Below are positions 26,819 to 36,222 of a stretch of DNA of 64,000 nucleotides, one piece after another; positions within the stretch are counted from its first letter, which is position 1; every line of letters begins with the position of its first letter. The stretch is from Devosia sp. Root685 (lineage in GTDB: Bacteria; Pseudomonadota; Alphaproteobacteria; Rhizobiales; Devosiaceae): NCBI RefSeq assembly GCF_001427875.1, contig NZ_LMHK01000002.1, positions 222,049-286,048 of the forward strand, given 5' to 3'. A program made the translations under genes and the position numbers. The notes under the pieces were generated by a model, which was given only the letters and a program-made list of their open reading frames with translations, ran no database searches and had not been told where the DNA came from.

Positions 26819-26833
26819 ATGCAATATTTGCAT
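26819..26833. promoter_or_regulatory. Candidate LacI operator upstream of the regulator gene
   Basis: ATGCAA-TAT-TTGCAT is a perfect 6+3+6 inverted repeat, 19 bases before the regulator start and 30 bases after the esterase stop. It shares a GCAATATT core with the palindrome at 25533-25544, which suggests autoregulation. Confidence 0.55.
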
Positions 26834-26862
26834 TTTTTGAGTAAAGCAAGGATTCACAGATG

Positions 26863-27837
26863 TTAACGCATCCCGAACCGTTCTCCGAGCCATTTCATCT
26901 GCTCGCGATCCTGAAACGGCCCGCCGCCCTCGTGGTTGTTAAACTCATATTCCACAATGGTTTTATCGCTTCCGGCAAACGCCTGATAGGCGCCATAGAC
27001 GGTCGAAGGCGGACAAATGTCATCCATCAGCGCCACCGAGAACAAAGCTGCCGCCTTGCTCTGCCGCGCGAAGTTGACACCATCGAAATAGCGCAGCGTT
27101 TCAAACACTTGGGCCGACTTATCCCTGTGCTGCGCCAGATAGCGTACAATCTCGCCATAAGGATCGCGCCCGGCAGTGCGCACGGCCCGCGGAAAATCGC
27201 AGAGGAATGGCACATCCGGCATCACCGCTTTAACCCTGCTATCAATTCCGGCCACCGCCAGCGCGATGCCACCACCCTGGCTGCCGCCGCAAACGGCCAC
27301 GCGCTCGGGATCGGCAAAATCCTGCGCCAGCAGCATGTCGACCGCTCGCACACCGTCGGTAAACAGCCGCCGATAATAGTAGTCGTTCCTCTCGAGCACG
27401 CCCTTGGTCATGACGCCGGGAATGGACGAGGTCGAGCCGATCGGGTCCGCCGTTGCGCCCATGCTCCAGCTGCTGCCCTGCCCGCGCGTGTCCATGCGGA
27501 AATAGGCATAGCCCGAGGCCGCCCAATGCAGCAGCTCATGCGGAAAACTGCGCCCGCCGCCATAGCCGATAAACTGCACCACCAGCGGCAATCTGCCCTC
27601 GCGATGCTTGGGGAGCACCAGCCACCCCTTGACCGGATGCCCGCCAAAACCCGGAAAGGTCACATCGAACGCTTCAACGAGCTTCAGCGTCGTTTCCACC
27701 GGCTCGATGCTGACCGCCCCGCCAATGCCGCGCGCCTCGGCCAGCGTATCAGCCCAGAACGTTGAAAAATCAGCGGGAATTTCCACCGCGCTGCGATAGG
27801 CACCAAGCGCAGGGTGAACGAGATCGGGGAATGGCAC
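26863..27837 (-). CDS. Acetyl-xylan-esterase-like carbohydrate esterase (CE7 family)
   Basis: About 324 residues from a GTG at 27837, preferred over an ATG at 27936 because CE7 proteins start MPFPDL..., here VPFPDLVHPALGAYR, and AGGA lies nine bases upstream. The alpha/beta-hydrolase fold carries the nucleophile in GGSQGGG, the acid in MDDICPP and the histidine in NNHEGGG. RGQGSSW is the family RGQ motif. CE7 enzymes deacetylate short xylo-oligosaccharides and cephalosporin C in the cytoplasm. The lack of a signal peptide agrees. The role here is presumably deacetylation of the imported glycan. It is the first gene of the locus and is followed by the LacI gene. Confidence 0.88.
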   Translation of the reverse strand: MPFPDLVHPALGAYRSAVEIPADFSTFWADTLAEARGIGGAVSIEPVETTLKLVEAFDVTFPGFGGHPVKGWLVLPKHREGRLPLVVQFIGYGGGRSFPHELLHWAASGYAYFRMDTRGQGSSWSMGATADPIGSTSSIPGVMTKGVLERNDYYYRRLFTDGVRAVDMLLAQDFADPERVAVCGGSQGGGIALAVAGIDSRVKAVMPDVPFLCDFPRAVRTAGRDPYGEIVRYLAQHRDKSAQVFETLRYFDGVNFARQSKAAALFSVALMDDICPPSTVYGAYQAFAGSDKTIVEYEFNNHEGGGPFQDREQMKWLGERFGMR

Positions 27838-27938
27838 GGAACGATCCTGGTATGGAAGAAACTGCCCCAGCCTGCTCCCGCCGTGAGAAAATTTCCAGCC
27901 ACAGCCGCGCTTTGCCACAACAATCGCGCCCGGCACGT

Positions 27939-28397
27939 CTATCGGTGATAGCGGGCGATCGTAAGTCGATGAAATTGCAGATTTTTTGCCAGTGGCCGGA
28001 ACATCGGCTGTTCCGGAACGAACAGGACGCGCCCCGGCACGATCAGGGCGCGCTCTTCCTCCGTCAGCGCTTCCGGACGCGGCACCAGCACATGCCAGTC
28101 GTCAGTTGCTGCAATCAGCCCCTTGGCGAAGGCCGCCGCCAGGCCGGACTCCAGCACCAGCGCATTGCCTATTTCCAGCGTACCGTCGAGTTCACGAGGG
28201 TGGATCGGCACCACATCAAGCCGCTGATGCAGAATCTCAGCCTCAGGAGAAAACTGTAAACCACTGATGGCACAGCGGTAATTATAAGCGCTGAGCGCAA
28301 AACGGTAAAAGGCAAGGTGATTATCGAGAGAATGGGTGAACCCGGCCAAGGGCCGCTCGCCAAATCCTTCCGGATCGTTCTCGTCGATCATAGTCAC
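27939..28397 (-). CDS. HNH_2-like protein with altered motif
   Basis: 152 residues. The arrangement YRCAISGLQF, then LDVVPIHPRELDGTLEIGNA and AAFAKGLIAATDDWHVLV follows the HNH_2 pattern found at the C-terminus of putative HNH endonucleases, where the equivalent residues read roughly HIxPW...NGLxL...LHxLFDRGLI. Here the second His-containing turn (LHxLFDRG) is replaced by AAAFAKG, so nuclease activity is doubtful. There is no restriction, retron or phage gene nearby. Function unknown. Confidence 0.6.
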   Translation of the reverse strand: MTMIDENDPEGFGERPLAGFTHSLDNHLAFYRFALSAYNYRCAISGLQFSPEAEILHQRLDVVPIHPRELDGTLEIGNALVLESGLAAAFAKGLIAATDDWHVLVPRPEALTEEERALIVPGRVLFVPEQPMFRPLAKNLQFHRLTIARYHR

Positions 28398-28399
28398 CT

Positions 28400-28424
28400 A
28401 TCTCCGCGATAATCTTACGGAGAT
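28400..28424. promoter_or_regulatory. Inverted repeat upstream of the HNH-like gene
   Basis: ATCTCCG-N11-CGGAGAT lies immediately before the HNH-like start codon, in the 270-bp divergent region shared with the following binding-protein gene. It could be an operator. The rest of 28398-28667 shows nothing recognisable. Confidence 0.3.
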
Positions 28425-28667
28425 TTTACGATAGTGAAAACCCTAAGAAGCGCTGCGGATAGGCAGCCTAGGGTCACGCCGATCGAAATGACATTTCAAA
28501 ACCCAGGCCCTTGGCATAAAGTGCCGGAACACATTTCTATTTCCCCGCAGCCCGAGGAAACGAAATGCCTGAATGCGCCCACGCGCGGCACAAGATTGTC
28601 GATCAGGCCGGTAGAGATTTATCCCGGCCAGAACTAGATTGAAGCCAACCAATAACTGGAGCGTCTC

Positions 28668-30152
28668 ATGACCACCAAAGCCCTCCTCCTCGCCACCCTC
28701 CTGGCCGGCGTCGCCCTGCCCGCCTCAGTCCTGGCGCAGGATTTCAACCCGGACGCTTCGATCCGCATCGGCTCGCTCTATGAGCCCCAAAACCTCGACA
28801 ACACCGCCGGCGCTGGCCAGGGCATCAACGAAGCCTTCAACGGCAATGTCTACGAAGCCCTGTTCCAGCTGACCGATGCCGGTTCGGTCGAACCGAAACT
28901 CGTCGAAAGCTATGAAGCCAGCGAAGATGGCCTCACCTATACCTTCACCCTCAAGGACGGCGTCACCTTCCACTCCGGCGACCCGCTGACCTCGGCCGAC
29001 GTAAAATACTCGATCGAACGCGTCACCGCCGAAACCTCGAAGAGCTCGCGCAAGAAGAGCCTTTCCACCATCACCGGCATCGAAACGCCTGACGACAAGA
29101 CGGTCGTGATCACGCTTTCGGCCCGCTCGATTTCGCTGCCCTACAACCTCTCCTATGTCTGGATCGTCAACGACGCGGCCACCGACATCACAGCGACCGA
29201 AGACGGCACCGGCCCCTATTCGCTCGGCGAATGGCGCCGCGGCTCGGCCCTGGCCCTCGAGCGTAACGACAATTATTGGGGCGAAGCCCCCACCAATGGC
29301 GAAGTCATCTACACCTATTTCACCGACGCCACCGCGCTCAACAACGCGCTTCTGACGAACGCAGTCGACGTCATCACCTCGGTGCAGAGCCCGGATTCCC
29401 TGGCCCAGTTCACCGGCAACCCGGCCTTCACCGTCACCGAAGGCGCTTCCACCACCAAGGAACTGCTGGCCTATAACGACCGCGTCGCTCCCTTCGACAA
29501 TGTTAAAGTGCGCAAGGCCCTGGCCCGCGCCACCGACAAGGCACGCCTCCTCAACTCCATCTGGGGTGATTATGGCACGCTGATTGGCTCCTTCGTGCCG
29601 CCGACCGACCCGTGGTATGTCGACCTGACCGGCGTCGATCCCTATGACGTCGAAAGCGCCAAGGCTCTCCTTGCCGAAGCCGGCTATCCCGATGGCTTCG
29701 AGTTTACCCTCGACACGCCCGATTACGATCCGCATCCGATCGTCGCGCAGTTCCTGCAGGCCGAATATGCCAAGATCGGCGTCAAGGTGAATATCAACAT
29801 TATCACCGCCAACGAGTGGTACACCAAGATCTACCAGGCCCACGATTTCCAGGCGACGCTGCAGGAGCACGTCAACCATCGCGATATCGTCTTCTACGGC
29901 AACCCCGATTTCTACTGGGGCTACAATAACCCCGAAGTCGTAAAACTCGTGGCCGACGCTGAATCGGCCGGCTCTGAAGCCGAACAGGTCGAAAAGCTCA
30001 CCGAAGCCAACAAGATCATCGCCGAAGACGCCGCCGGCAACTGGCTCTACCTCTATCCCCAGATCGTCGTCTCGGCCGCCAATGTCACCGGCTACCCGAT
30101 CAACGGCCTGAACTCCCAGTTCTTCGCCTACGACATTGAGAAGGCTGAGTAG
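28668..30152 (+). CDS. ABC substrate-binding protein, dipeptide/oligopeptide family
   Basis: 494 residues with a signal peptide (LLLATLLAGVALPASVLA-Q, cleavage near residue 23). The SBP_bac_5 fold is clear: NVYEALFQLTDAGSVEPKLV, SYEASEDGLTYTFTL and DNVKVRKALARATDKARL. DppA-like length. It is the first gene of an operon with two permeases, two ATPases and a DUF1684 gene. Tandem hairpins follow it, which would keep it more abundant than the membrane parts. The ligand is probably a peptide or related small molecule. Confidence 0.92.
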   Translation: MTTKALLLATLLAGVALPASVLAQDFNPDASIRIGSLYEPQNLDNTAGAGQGINEAFNGNVYEALFQLTDAGSVEPKLVESYEASEDGLTYTFTLKDGVTFHSGDPLTSADVKYSIERVTAETSKSSRKKSLSTITGIETPDDKTVVITLSARSISLPYNLSYVWIVNDAATDITATEDGTGPYSLGEWRRGSALALERNDNYWGEAPTNGEVIYTYFTDATALNNALLTNAVDVITSVQSPDSLAQFTGNPAFTVTEGASTTKELLAYNDRVAPFDNVKVRKALARATDKARLLNSIWGDYGTLIGSFVPPTDPWYVDLTGVDPYDVESAKALLAEAGYPDGFEFTLDTPDYDPHPIVAQFLQAEYAKIGVKVNINIITANEWYTKIYQAHDFQATLQEHVNHRDIVFYGNPDFYWGYNNPEVVKLVADAESAGSEAEQVEKLTEANKIIAEDAAGNWLYLYPQIVVSAANVTGYPINGLNSQFFAYDIEKAE

Positions 30153-30172
30153 CTCGCCCTCCCACGACGTCA

Positions 30173-30229
30173 TTCCCGCGAAAGCGGGAATCTCTTCCCG
30201 CAAATGAGATCCCCGCTTTCGCGGGGATG
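30173..30229. repeat. Two tandem GC palindromes after the binding-protein gene
   Basis: ATTCCCGC-GAAA-GCGGGAAT (30173-30192) and ATCCCCGC-TTTC-GCGGGGAT (30210-30229) belong to the same family as 586-605. The pair lies between the binding-protein and permease genes and could stabilise the upstream mRNA or partly stop transcription. Confidence 0.8.
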
Positions 30230-30339
30230 ACGCGGTGGATAGGAAATCCCCTTGAACACTCCCTCCACCGGCCCCAGCCGGTGGATTTGCCTTTGCACCC
30301 CCGCTATTCTGCGCCCGCACAGCGCAAGGAATCTTCCCC

Positions 30340-31302
30340 ATTCTCGCCTACACCATCCGCCGCACCCTGATCCTGATCGCCTCGCTGTTCATCGCAGCGA
30401 TTGTGCTGTTCGTGCTGCTGCGTCTGCTTCCCGGCGATCCCGCCAATGCCCTTCTCGGCGTCGGCGCCACCGAACAGCAGATCGCCGCCGCCCGCGCGCA
30501 GGTCGGGTCCGACCAGCCGCTCGCCGTCCAGTTCATTGGCTTTCTCGGCAATATTGCCCGCCTCGATCTCGGCACTTCCTTCGTCAGCCGCGCTTCGGTG
30601 CTGGGCGAAATCGGCAACCGCATGGCCGTCACCCTGCCGCTGACCTTCTTCGGCTTCCTCGTCGCGCTGGCGCTTGCCATTCCCCTCGGCATCATCGCCG
30701 CCGTCCGCTCCGACAAATGGTACGGCGCCGCCATCTCGGTCATTTCCCAGCTCGGCATCGCCATCCCCGTCTTCTGGCTCGGCATCCTCCTGGTGACGCT
30801 CTTCTCCATCAACCTGCGCTGGCTTCCCTCGGGCGGCTTTCCCTTGAAAGGCTGGGCCAATTTCGGCGAAGCCATCACCGGCATGATCCTGCCGTCCCTC
30901 ACTATTGGCCTCGTCATGGGCGCCTCGCTGCTGCGCTATGTTCGCGCCGCCACGCTCGATGTACTCGGCAGCGATTTCCTCCGCACCGCCCGCGCCCTCG
31001 GCGCTAGTTTTCCTGAAGCGCTGATCCGCCATGGCGTGCGCAATGGCGCCGTGCCTGTTATTTCCATCCTCGGCATCGAGCTTGCCAGCACCTTCCTCGG
31101 CGCCGTCGTCATCGAGCGCGTCTTCTCGCTGCCCGGCCTCGGCTCCATGCTGCTCCTCGCCATCCAGCAGCGCGATTACCCCAATGTGCAGGGCGTCCTC
31201 TTCGTCTCGACGCTGCTGGTCTTGCTAATCGGCTTTGCCGCCGACATCGCCCAACGCCTCATCGATCCGCGCCTCCGCGGCCGCGCGAGGACCTTGGCAT
31301 GA
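30340..31302 (+). CDS. ABC permease, DppB family, with a non-standard start codon
   Basis: About 320 residues if started at ATT 30340. Family similarity clearly begins upstream of the first standard start (GTG 30403): the frame reads LAYTIRRTLILIASLFIAAI before VLFVLLRLLPGDPANALLG, and the TIRR plus first helix are needed in DppB. No ATG, GTG or TTG lies in frame there. AAGGA at 30325-30329 is ten bases before ATT, so ATT may be the start, or the original ATG has mutated. The EAA loop (FLRTARALGASFPEALIRHG) and six helices are otherwise intact, and the 3' end overlaps the next permease by 4 bp. Confidence 0.85.
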   Translation: MLAYTIRRTLILIASLFIAAIVLFVLLRLLPGDPANALLGVGATEQQIAAARAQVGSDQPLAVQFIGFLGNIARLDLGTSFVSRASVLGEIGNRMAVTLPLTFFGFLVALALAIPLGIIAAVRSDKWYGAAISVISQLGIAIPVFWLGILLVTLFSINLRWLPSGGFPLKGWANFGEAITGMILPSLTIGLVMGASLLRYVRAATLDVLGSDFLRTARALGASFPEALIRHGVRNGAVPVISILGIELASTFLGAVVIERVFSLPGLGSMLLLAIQQRDYPNVQGVLFVSTLLVLLIGFAADIAQRLIDPRLRGRARTLA

Positions 31303-32143
31303 GCAGTGCAACGATGACCGCCCCGCGCGAACAGAAACGGCATTCCCTGATCCTCTGGGCCGGGCTTGTGCTTGTCGGTCTTCATATCGCGATTGCGCTG
31401 CTGACCTTCGTCTGGCTGCCCTATGACCCCACCGCCATGGCCGGTGGCCGCCTCGAAGGCCCGAGCCTCCTCCATTGGCTGGGCACCGATCGCCTCGGCC
31501 GCGATCTCCTCACCCAGATGATGATCGGCAGCCGCATTGCCCTGATCGTCGGCATCGGCGCTGTTGCCATCGGCGCGGCAATAGGGGTCACTCTCGGCCT
31601 CCTCGCCGCCTTTGCCAGCAAATGGCTCGATGACGCGCTGGCGGCAACGCTCGATATTCTCATTGCCTTCCCGACCCTCCTCATCGCCATGCTGGTGGTC
31701 GCGGCGAGTGACACGGCCAATCTCTGGTCGGCCATCATCGCGCTGGGCATCGCCCTCTCCGCCATCGTCGCCCGCCTCACCCGCATTCTCGCCAAGCGCG
31801 TGCTGGTGATGGATTACATCACTGCCGCCCGAACCTCGGGCAGTAGCTGGCCAAAGATCGTCGCCATCCACATCCTGCCCAATATCTGGCCGACCCTGTC
31901 GGTCAATTTCGCCCTGCAATTCGGCCTCGCCGTCATCGCCGAAGCCTCGCTCTCCTATCTCGGCCTCGGCGCCCCGCCGCCCAATGCCTCATGGGGCCGC
32001 GTGCTGCAGGAAGCGCAGGGCACGGTCTATACCGCCCCCCTCGGCGCCATCGCCCCCGGCATCGCACTGGTATCCCTCGCCATCGGCGTCAACCTCCTCG
32101 CCGACGGCCTGCGCGACACCATCGACCCGACAAGGCGCGCAAG

Positions 32144-32147
<4 letters not shown>
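31299..32147 (+). CDS. ABC permease, DppC family
   Basis: 282 residues with six predicted helices. HWLGTDRLGRDLLTQMMIGS (about 60-79) is the DppC loop, and YITAARTSGSSWPKIVAIHI the EAA motif. SYLGLGAPPPNASWG is another family block. It starts within the stop of the DppB gene (ATGA) and ends within the start of the first ATPase gene (ATGA), so the operon is tightly coupled. Confidence 0.93.
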
Positions 32148-33707
<1,560 letters not shown>

Positions 33708-33711
<4 letters not shown>

Positions 33712-34493
33712 CCGACTATCCAACCCAATATGCCGATTGGCAGCAGAAACGCCTTGCCGCTCTCAAGGCGCCCAATGGCTGGCTCAACATCATCGCCCGC
33801 GTCTGGCTCGCCGAAGGCACCGTCACCGTCGGCAGCGCCGCGGACAATGACATCATCCTCTCCTCCGGCCCGTCCTATGTGGGCAGCCTGACCCAGGACG
33901 CCGAAGGCCAAGTCACCTATACGCCCGCCGATGGTAGCGCGTCGCAGGTGCTGAAACTTTCAAAATACAGCCCCCCGCGCTTCACCGCCGGCAACCTGCT
34001 GCTTGAGGTCACCTCGCTCAATGGCGAAAACGCCCTGCGCGTCCGTGACACCACATCGGATGCACCCAACCAGTTGCAGCCGCTCGAATATTTCCCGCTC
34101 GACCCCACCTGGCGGATCACTGCCGATTGGGTCGCCTTCGAAGCACCCAAGGGCCTGACCATCAGCACGTCCAAGGCGATCGAGACTGAGGTCGAAGCCA
34201 CTCACAAGGCCGTCTTCACCCGCGATGGCGTCACCTACGAACTGCTCGCCACCCATGGCACCGCGGACGCTCCCCAATTCGTCATCCGCGACCTGACCTC
34301 GAAGGATTCGACCTATGCCGCCTGCCGCTTCGTCTTCGGCGAAGACGTCACCGACAAAACCATCGTGCTCGACTTCAACAAGGCCCTCAACCCGCCCTGC
34401 GCCTTCACCGAGCACGCCGTCTGCCCGCTGCCGCCGGCCGAAAACGTGCTGCCGATCCGCATCGAAGCGGGCGAAAAGCGCCTCCACGACTGA
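33708..34493 (+). CDS. DUF1684 protein
   Basis: 261 residues of the DUF1684 family (PF07920). The N-terminal block PNGWLNIIARVWLAEGTVTV and the C-terminal block VLDFNKALNPPCAFTEHAVC then PLPPAENVLPI are diagnostic. No signal peptide or membrane segment. The function of the family is unknown. Its start overlaps the DppF stop by 4 bp and a strong terminator follows, so it is the last gene of the peptide-ABC operon. A role in handling the imported compound is a reasonable guess. Confidence 0.9.
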
Positions 34494-34512
34494 TCCTGTT
34501 TGAAAAACAGCA

Positions 34513-34546
34513 AAAGGCCCGGCAACGTCACCGCTGCCGGGCCTTT
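34513..34546 (+). terminator. Terminator of the peptide-ABC operon
   Basis: AAAGGCCCGGCA and TGCCGGGCCTTT form a perfect 12-bp stem around a 10-nt loop, followed by CGTTTTG. It lies 20 bases after the DUF1684 stop and just before the convergent YeaQ-type gene, so it probably serves both strands. Confidence 0.9.
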
Positions 34547-34562
34547 CGTTTTGAATTCGTCG

Positions 34563-34814
34563 CTATCGCCTGACGGCGCGGACCAGGGCAATGAGGATAC
34601 AGGCGCCCAGAAGGCCCGCGATCAGATAACCGAGCCAGCCGCCGAACGAGATGCCGAGGATCCCGAAGAGGAAACTTGCTATCGCCGCGCCGACGATGCC
34701 GAGCACTACGTTGAGAAAAATCCCGGTATTGGTCTTCATGATGTTGGATGCAATCCAACCTGCCAGACCGCCGATAATGATGGCTGCAATCCAGCCGACA
34801 CCTGCTTCGCCCAT
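34563..34814 (-). CDS. GlsB/YeaQ/YmgE family small membrane protein
   Basis: 83 residues from the ATG at 34814; 22 upstream residues in the same frame lack family similarity. Three hydrophobic, Gly-rich segments (GWIAAIIIGGLAGWIAS, NVVLGIVGAAIASFLF, WLGYLIAGLLGACILIAL) are typical of the transglycosylase-associated/YeaQ family. These proteins are induced by general stress in many bacteria; their mechanism is unknown. Confidence 0.9.
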   Translation of the reverse strand: MGEAGVGWIAAIIIGGLAGWIASNIMKTNTGIFLNVVLGIVGAAIASFLFGILGISFGGWLGYLIAGLLGACILIALVRAVRR

Positions 34815-34893
34815 TTTGTGAACCCCACAATTGCAATGACGGCCCGACCCGAGCCGCCTTGCTAAACGCGGCTGGGGCAAAACGGTTGCGTAT

Positions 34894-35214
34894 CTAAAAA
34901 TCGAAGCTCCATTGGCCGCCGGTTTCGGTAAAGCGGCCCATGCTGGGCGCCGACCAGCCGCGTCCGATCGAGTAAAGCCGCACCCGGCAGGTCACGACGC
35001 TATTGGGGTGCTTGGCACAATCGGTCGCGTCGAGCTTCACGCGGTCTCTAACGATCACGACGCTCTGACTTTCGAGAATACGGGTATTGCCGAGCATGGC
35101 GTCGATTGCCTGCGTGGGCGTCGGCCCCCCGGCAATCAGCGGCGCTTCTCCGGAACTGCATCCTGCAAGCGCCAATGCACCGACAATAGCCAGCATACCA
35201 AGTGGCTGCATCAT
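34894..35214 (-). CDS. Small putative lipoprotein
   Basis: 106 residues. The N-terminus LGMLAIVGALALAGCSSG has a type II signal peptide with lipobox LALAGC, so the mature protein starts at about Cys19. The first or second Met may be the start. The mature part has two further Cys (ATDCAKH and VVTCRV) that could pair. No known domain recognised. It is followed by the YeaQ-type gene on the same strand. Confidence 0.7.
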   Translation of the reverse strand: MMQPLGMLAIVGALALAGCSSGEAPLIAGGPTPTQAIDAMLGNTRILESQSVVIVRDRVKLDATDCAKHPNSVVTCRVRLYSIGRGWSAPSMGRFTETGGQWSFDF

Positions 35215-35382
35215 GGAACCCTCCTCGCCCCATACGCGAAGACCCTAACAAATAGAGGTAAACCCCACGTGTAGCAGTTCCATCGAATGCATCCGTACCA
35301 ACTCGTATGGCCGCGGCTTGAATGCCCGTCCCAGCTTTGCTACACGCAAAACCAGACAATCTAAGTCATATAAGGAAAGCCC

Positions 35383-36222
35383 GTGTCAGGCAGTGCAACG
35401 ACGCAGCGGACGCTGCGATTGGAAGGCATCGGGTTGAGTGTCGGCTATGGCGGCAGCACCGTGCTCGACAATGTCGATCTCGCGATTCCCACCGGCGAGA
35501 TCACCATCCTCATCGGCCCCAATGGCTGCGGAAAATCCACGCTGCTCAAGGCCATGGCGCGCATCTTGACCCCAACCAGGGGCAGCGTGCTGCTCGACGG
35601 CAAGGATATCCACCGCCTCGACACCAAAAGCGTCGCCGCCCGGCTCGGCCTCTTGCCGCAAGGCCCGATTGCCCCCGAAGGGCTGACCGTGCGCGAACTC
35701 GTGGCCCAGGGCCGCTTTCCCCACCAGACCCTCTTGCGCCAATGGAGCCGCACCGACGAAGACGCGGTCAACGGCGCCATGGACATTGCCGGCATTACTG
35801 ATTTTGCCGACCGCAGCGTCGATACGCTCTCGGGCGGCCAGCGCCAGCGCTGCTGGGTCGCCATGGTCTTGGCCCAGGAAACCGATCTCATCCTCCTTGA
35901 TGAACCCACCACCTTCCTCGACCTCAAGGTGCAGGTCGATCTGATGGACCTCCTCGCCGGCCTCGCCCATCAGCGCGGCCGCACCCTGGTCATCGTCCTC
36001 CACGAACTCAGCCTCGCCGCCGCCTATGCCGACTATCTGGTGATGATGAAAGAGGGCCACATCGTCGCGACCGGCACCCCGGACGAGATTTTCACGGCCG
36101 GCCGGTTGAAAGAAGTCTTCGGCCTCGACGCAAAAGTGCTGCGCGATCCCGATAGCGGCCGCATGGTCTGCGTTCCCTCGGGCACCCGCATGCGCCGGGC
36201 CGCGCCAGTGACCGCCCAATGA
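35383..36222 (+). CDS. Iron-chelate ABC transporter ATPase (FecE/FepC family)
   Basis: 279 residues from a GTG preceded by AAGGAA. Walker A GPNGCGKST (45-53), signature [15 protein letters not shown], Walker B LILLDEPTTFLD, and switch VLHELS are all as in FecE/FepC/BtuD proteins. It is the first gene of an operon with two permeases and three binding proteins, an order (ATPase first) seen in several alphaproteobacterial siderophore systems. The cargo is most likely a ferric siderophore; haem or cobalamin cannot be excluded from the ATPase alone. No Fur, Irr or RirA site is clear in the 160 bp upstream. Confidence 0.93.
   Translation: MSGSATTQRTLRLEGIGLSVGYGGSTVLDNVDLAIPTGEITILIGPNGCGKSTLLKAMARILTPTRGSVLLDGKDIHRLDTKSVAARLGLLPQGPIAPEGLTVRELVAQGRFPHQTLLRQWSRTDEDAVNGAMDIAGITDFADRSVDTLSGGQRQRCWVAMVLAQETDLILLDEPTTFLDLKVQVDLMDLLAGLAHQRGRTLVIVLHELSLAAAYADYLVMMKEGHIVATGTPDEIFTAGRLKEVFGLDAKVLRDPDSGRMVCVPSGTRMRRAAPVTAQ

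Noticed and set aside
27939..28397. Part of a defence system
   Set aside because: No other nuclease, methylase, helicase or phage-related gene is near, and the HNH motif is altered.
35215..35382. Cobalamin riboswitch or Fur/Irr site upstream of the FecE-like gene
   Set aside because: No B12-box or Fur/Irr-like palindrome was found. A 9-bp pair (CGTGTAGCA and TGCTACACG) separated by about 60 bases is present but fits no known element.
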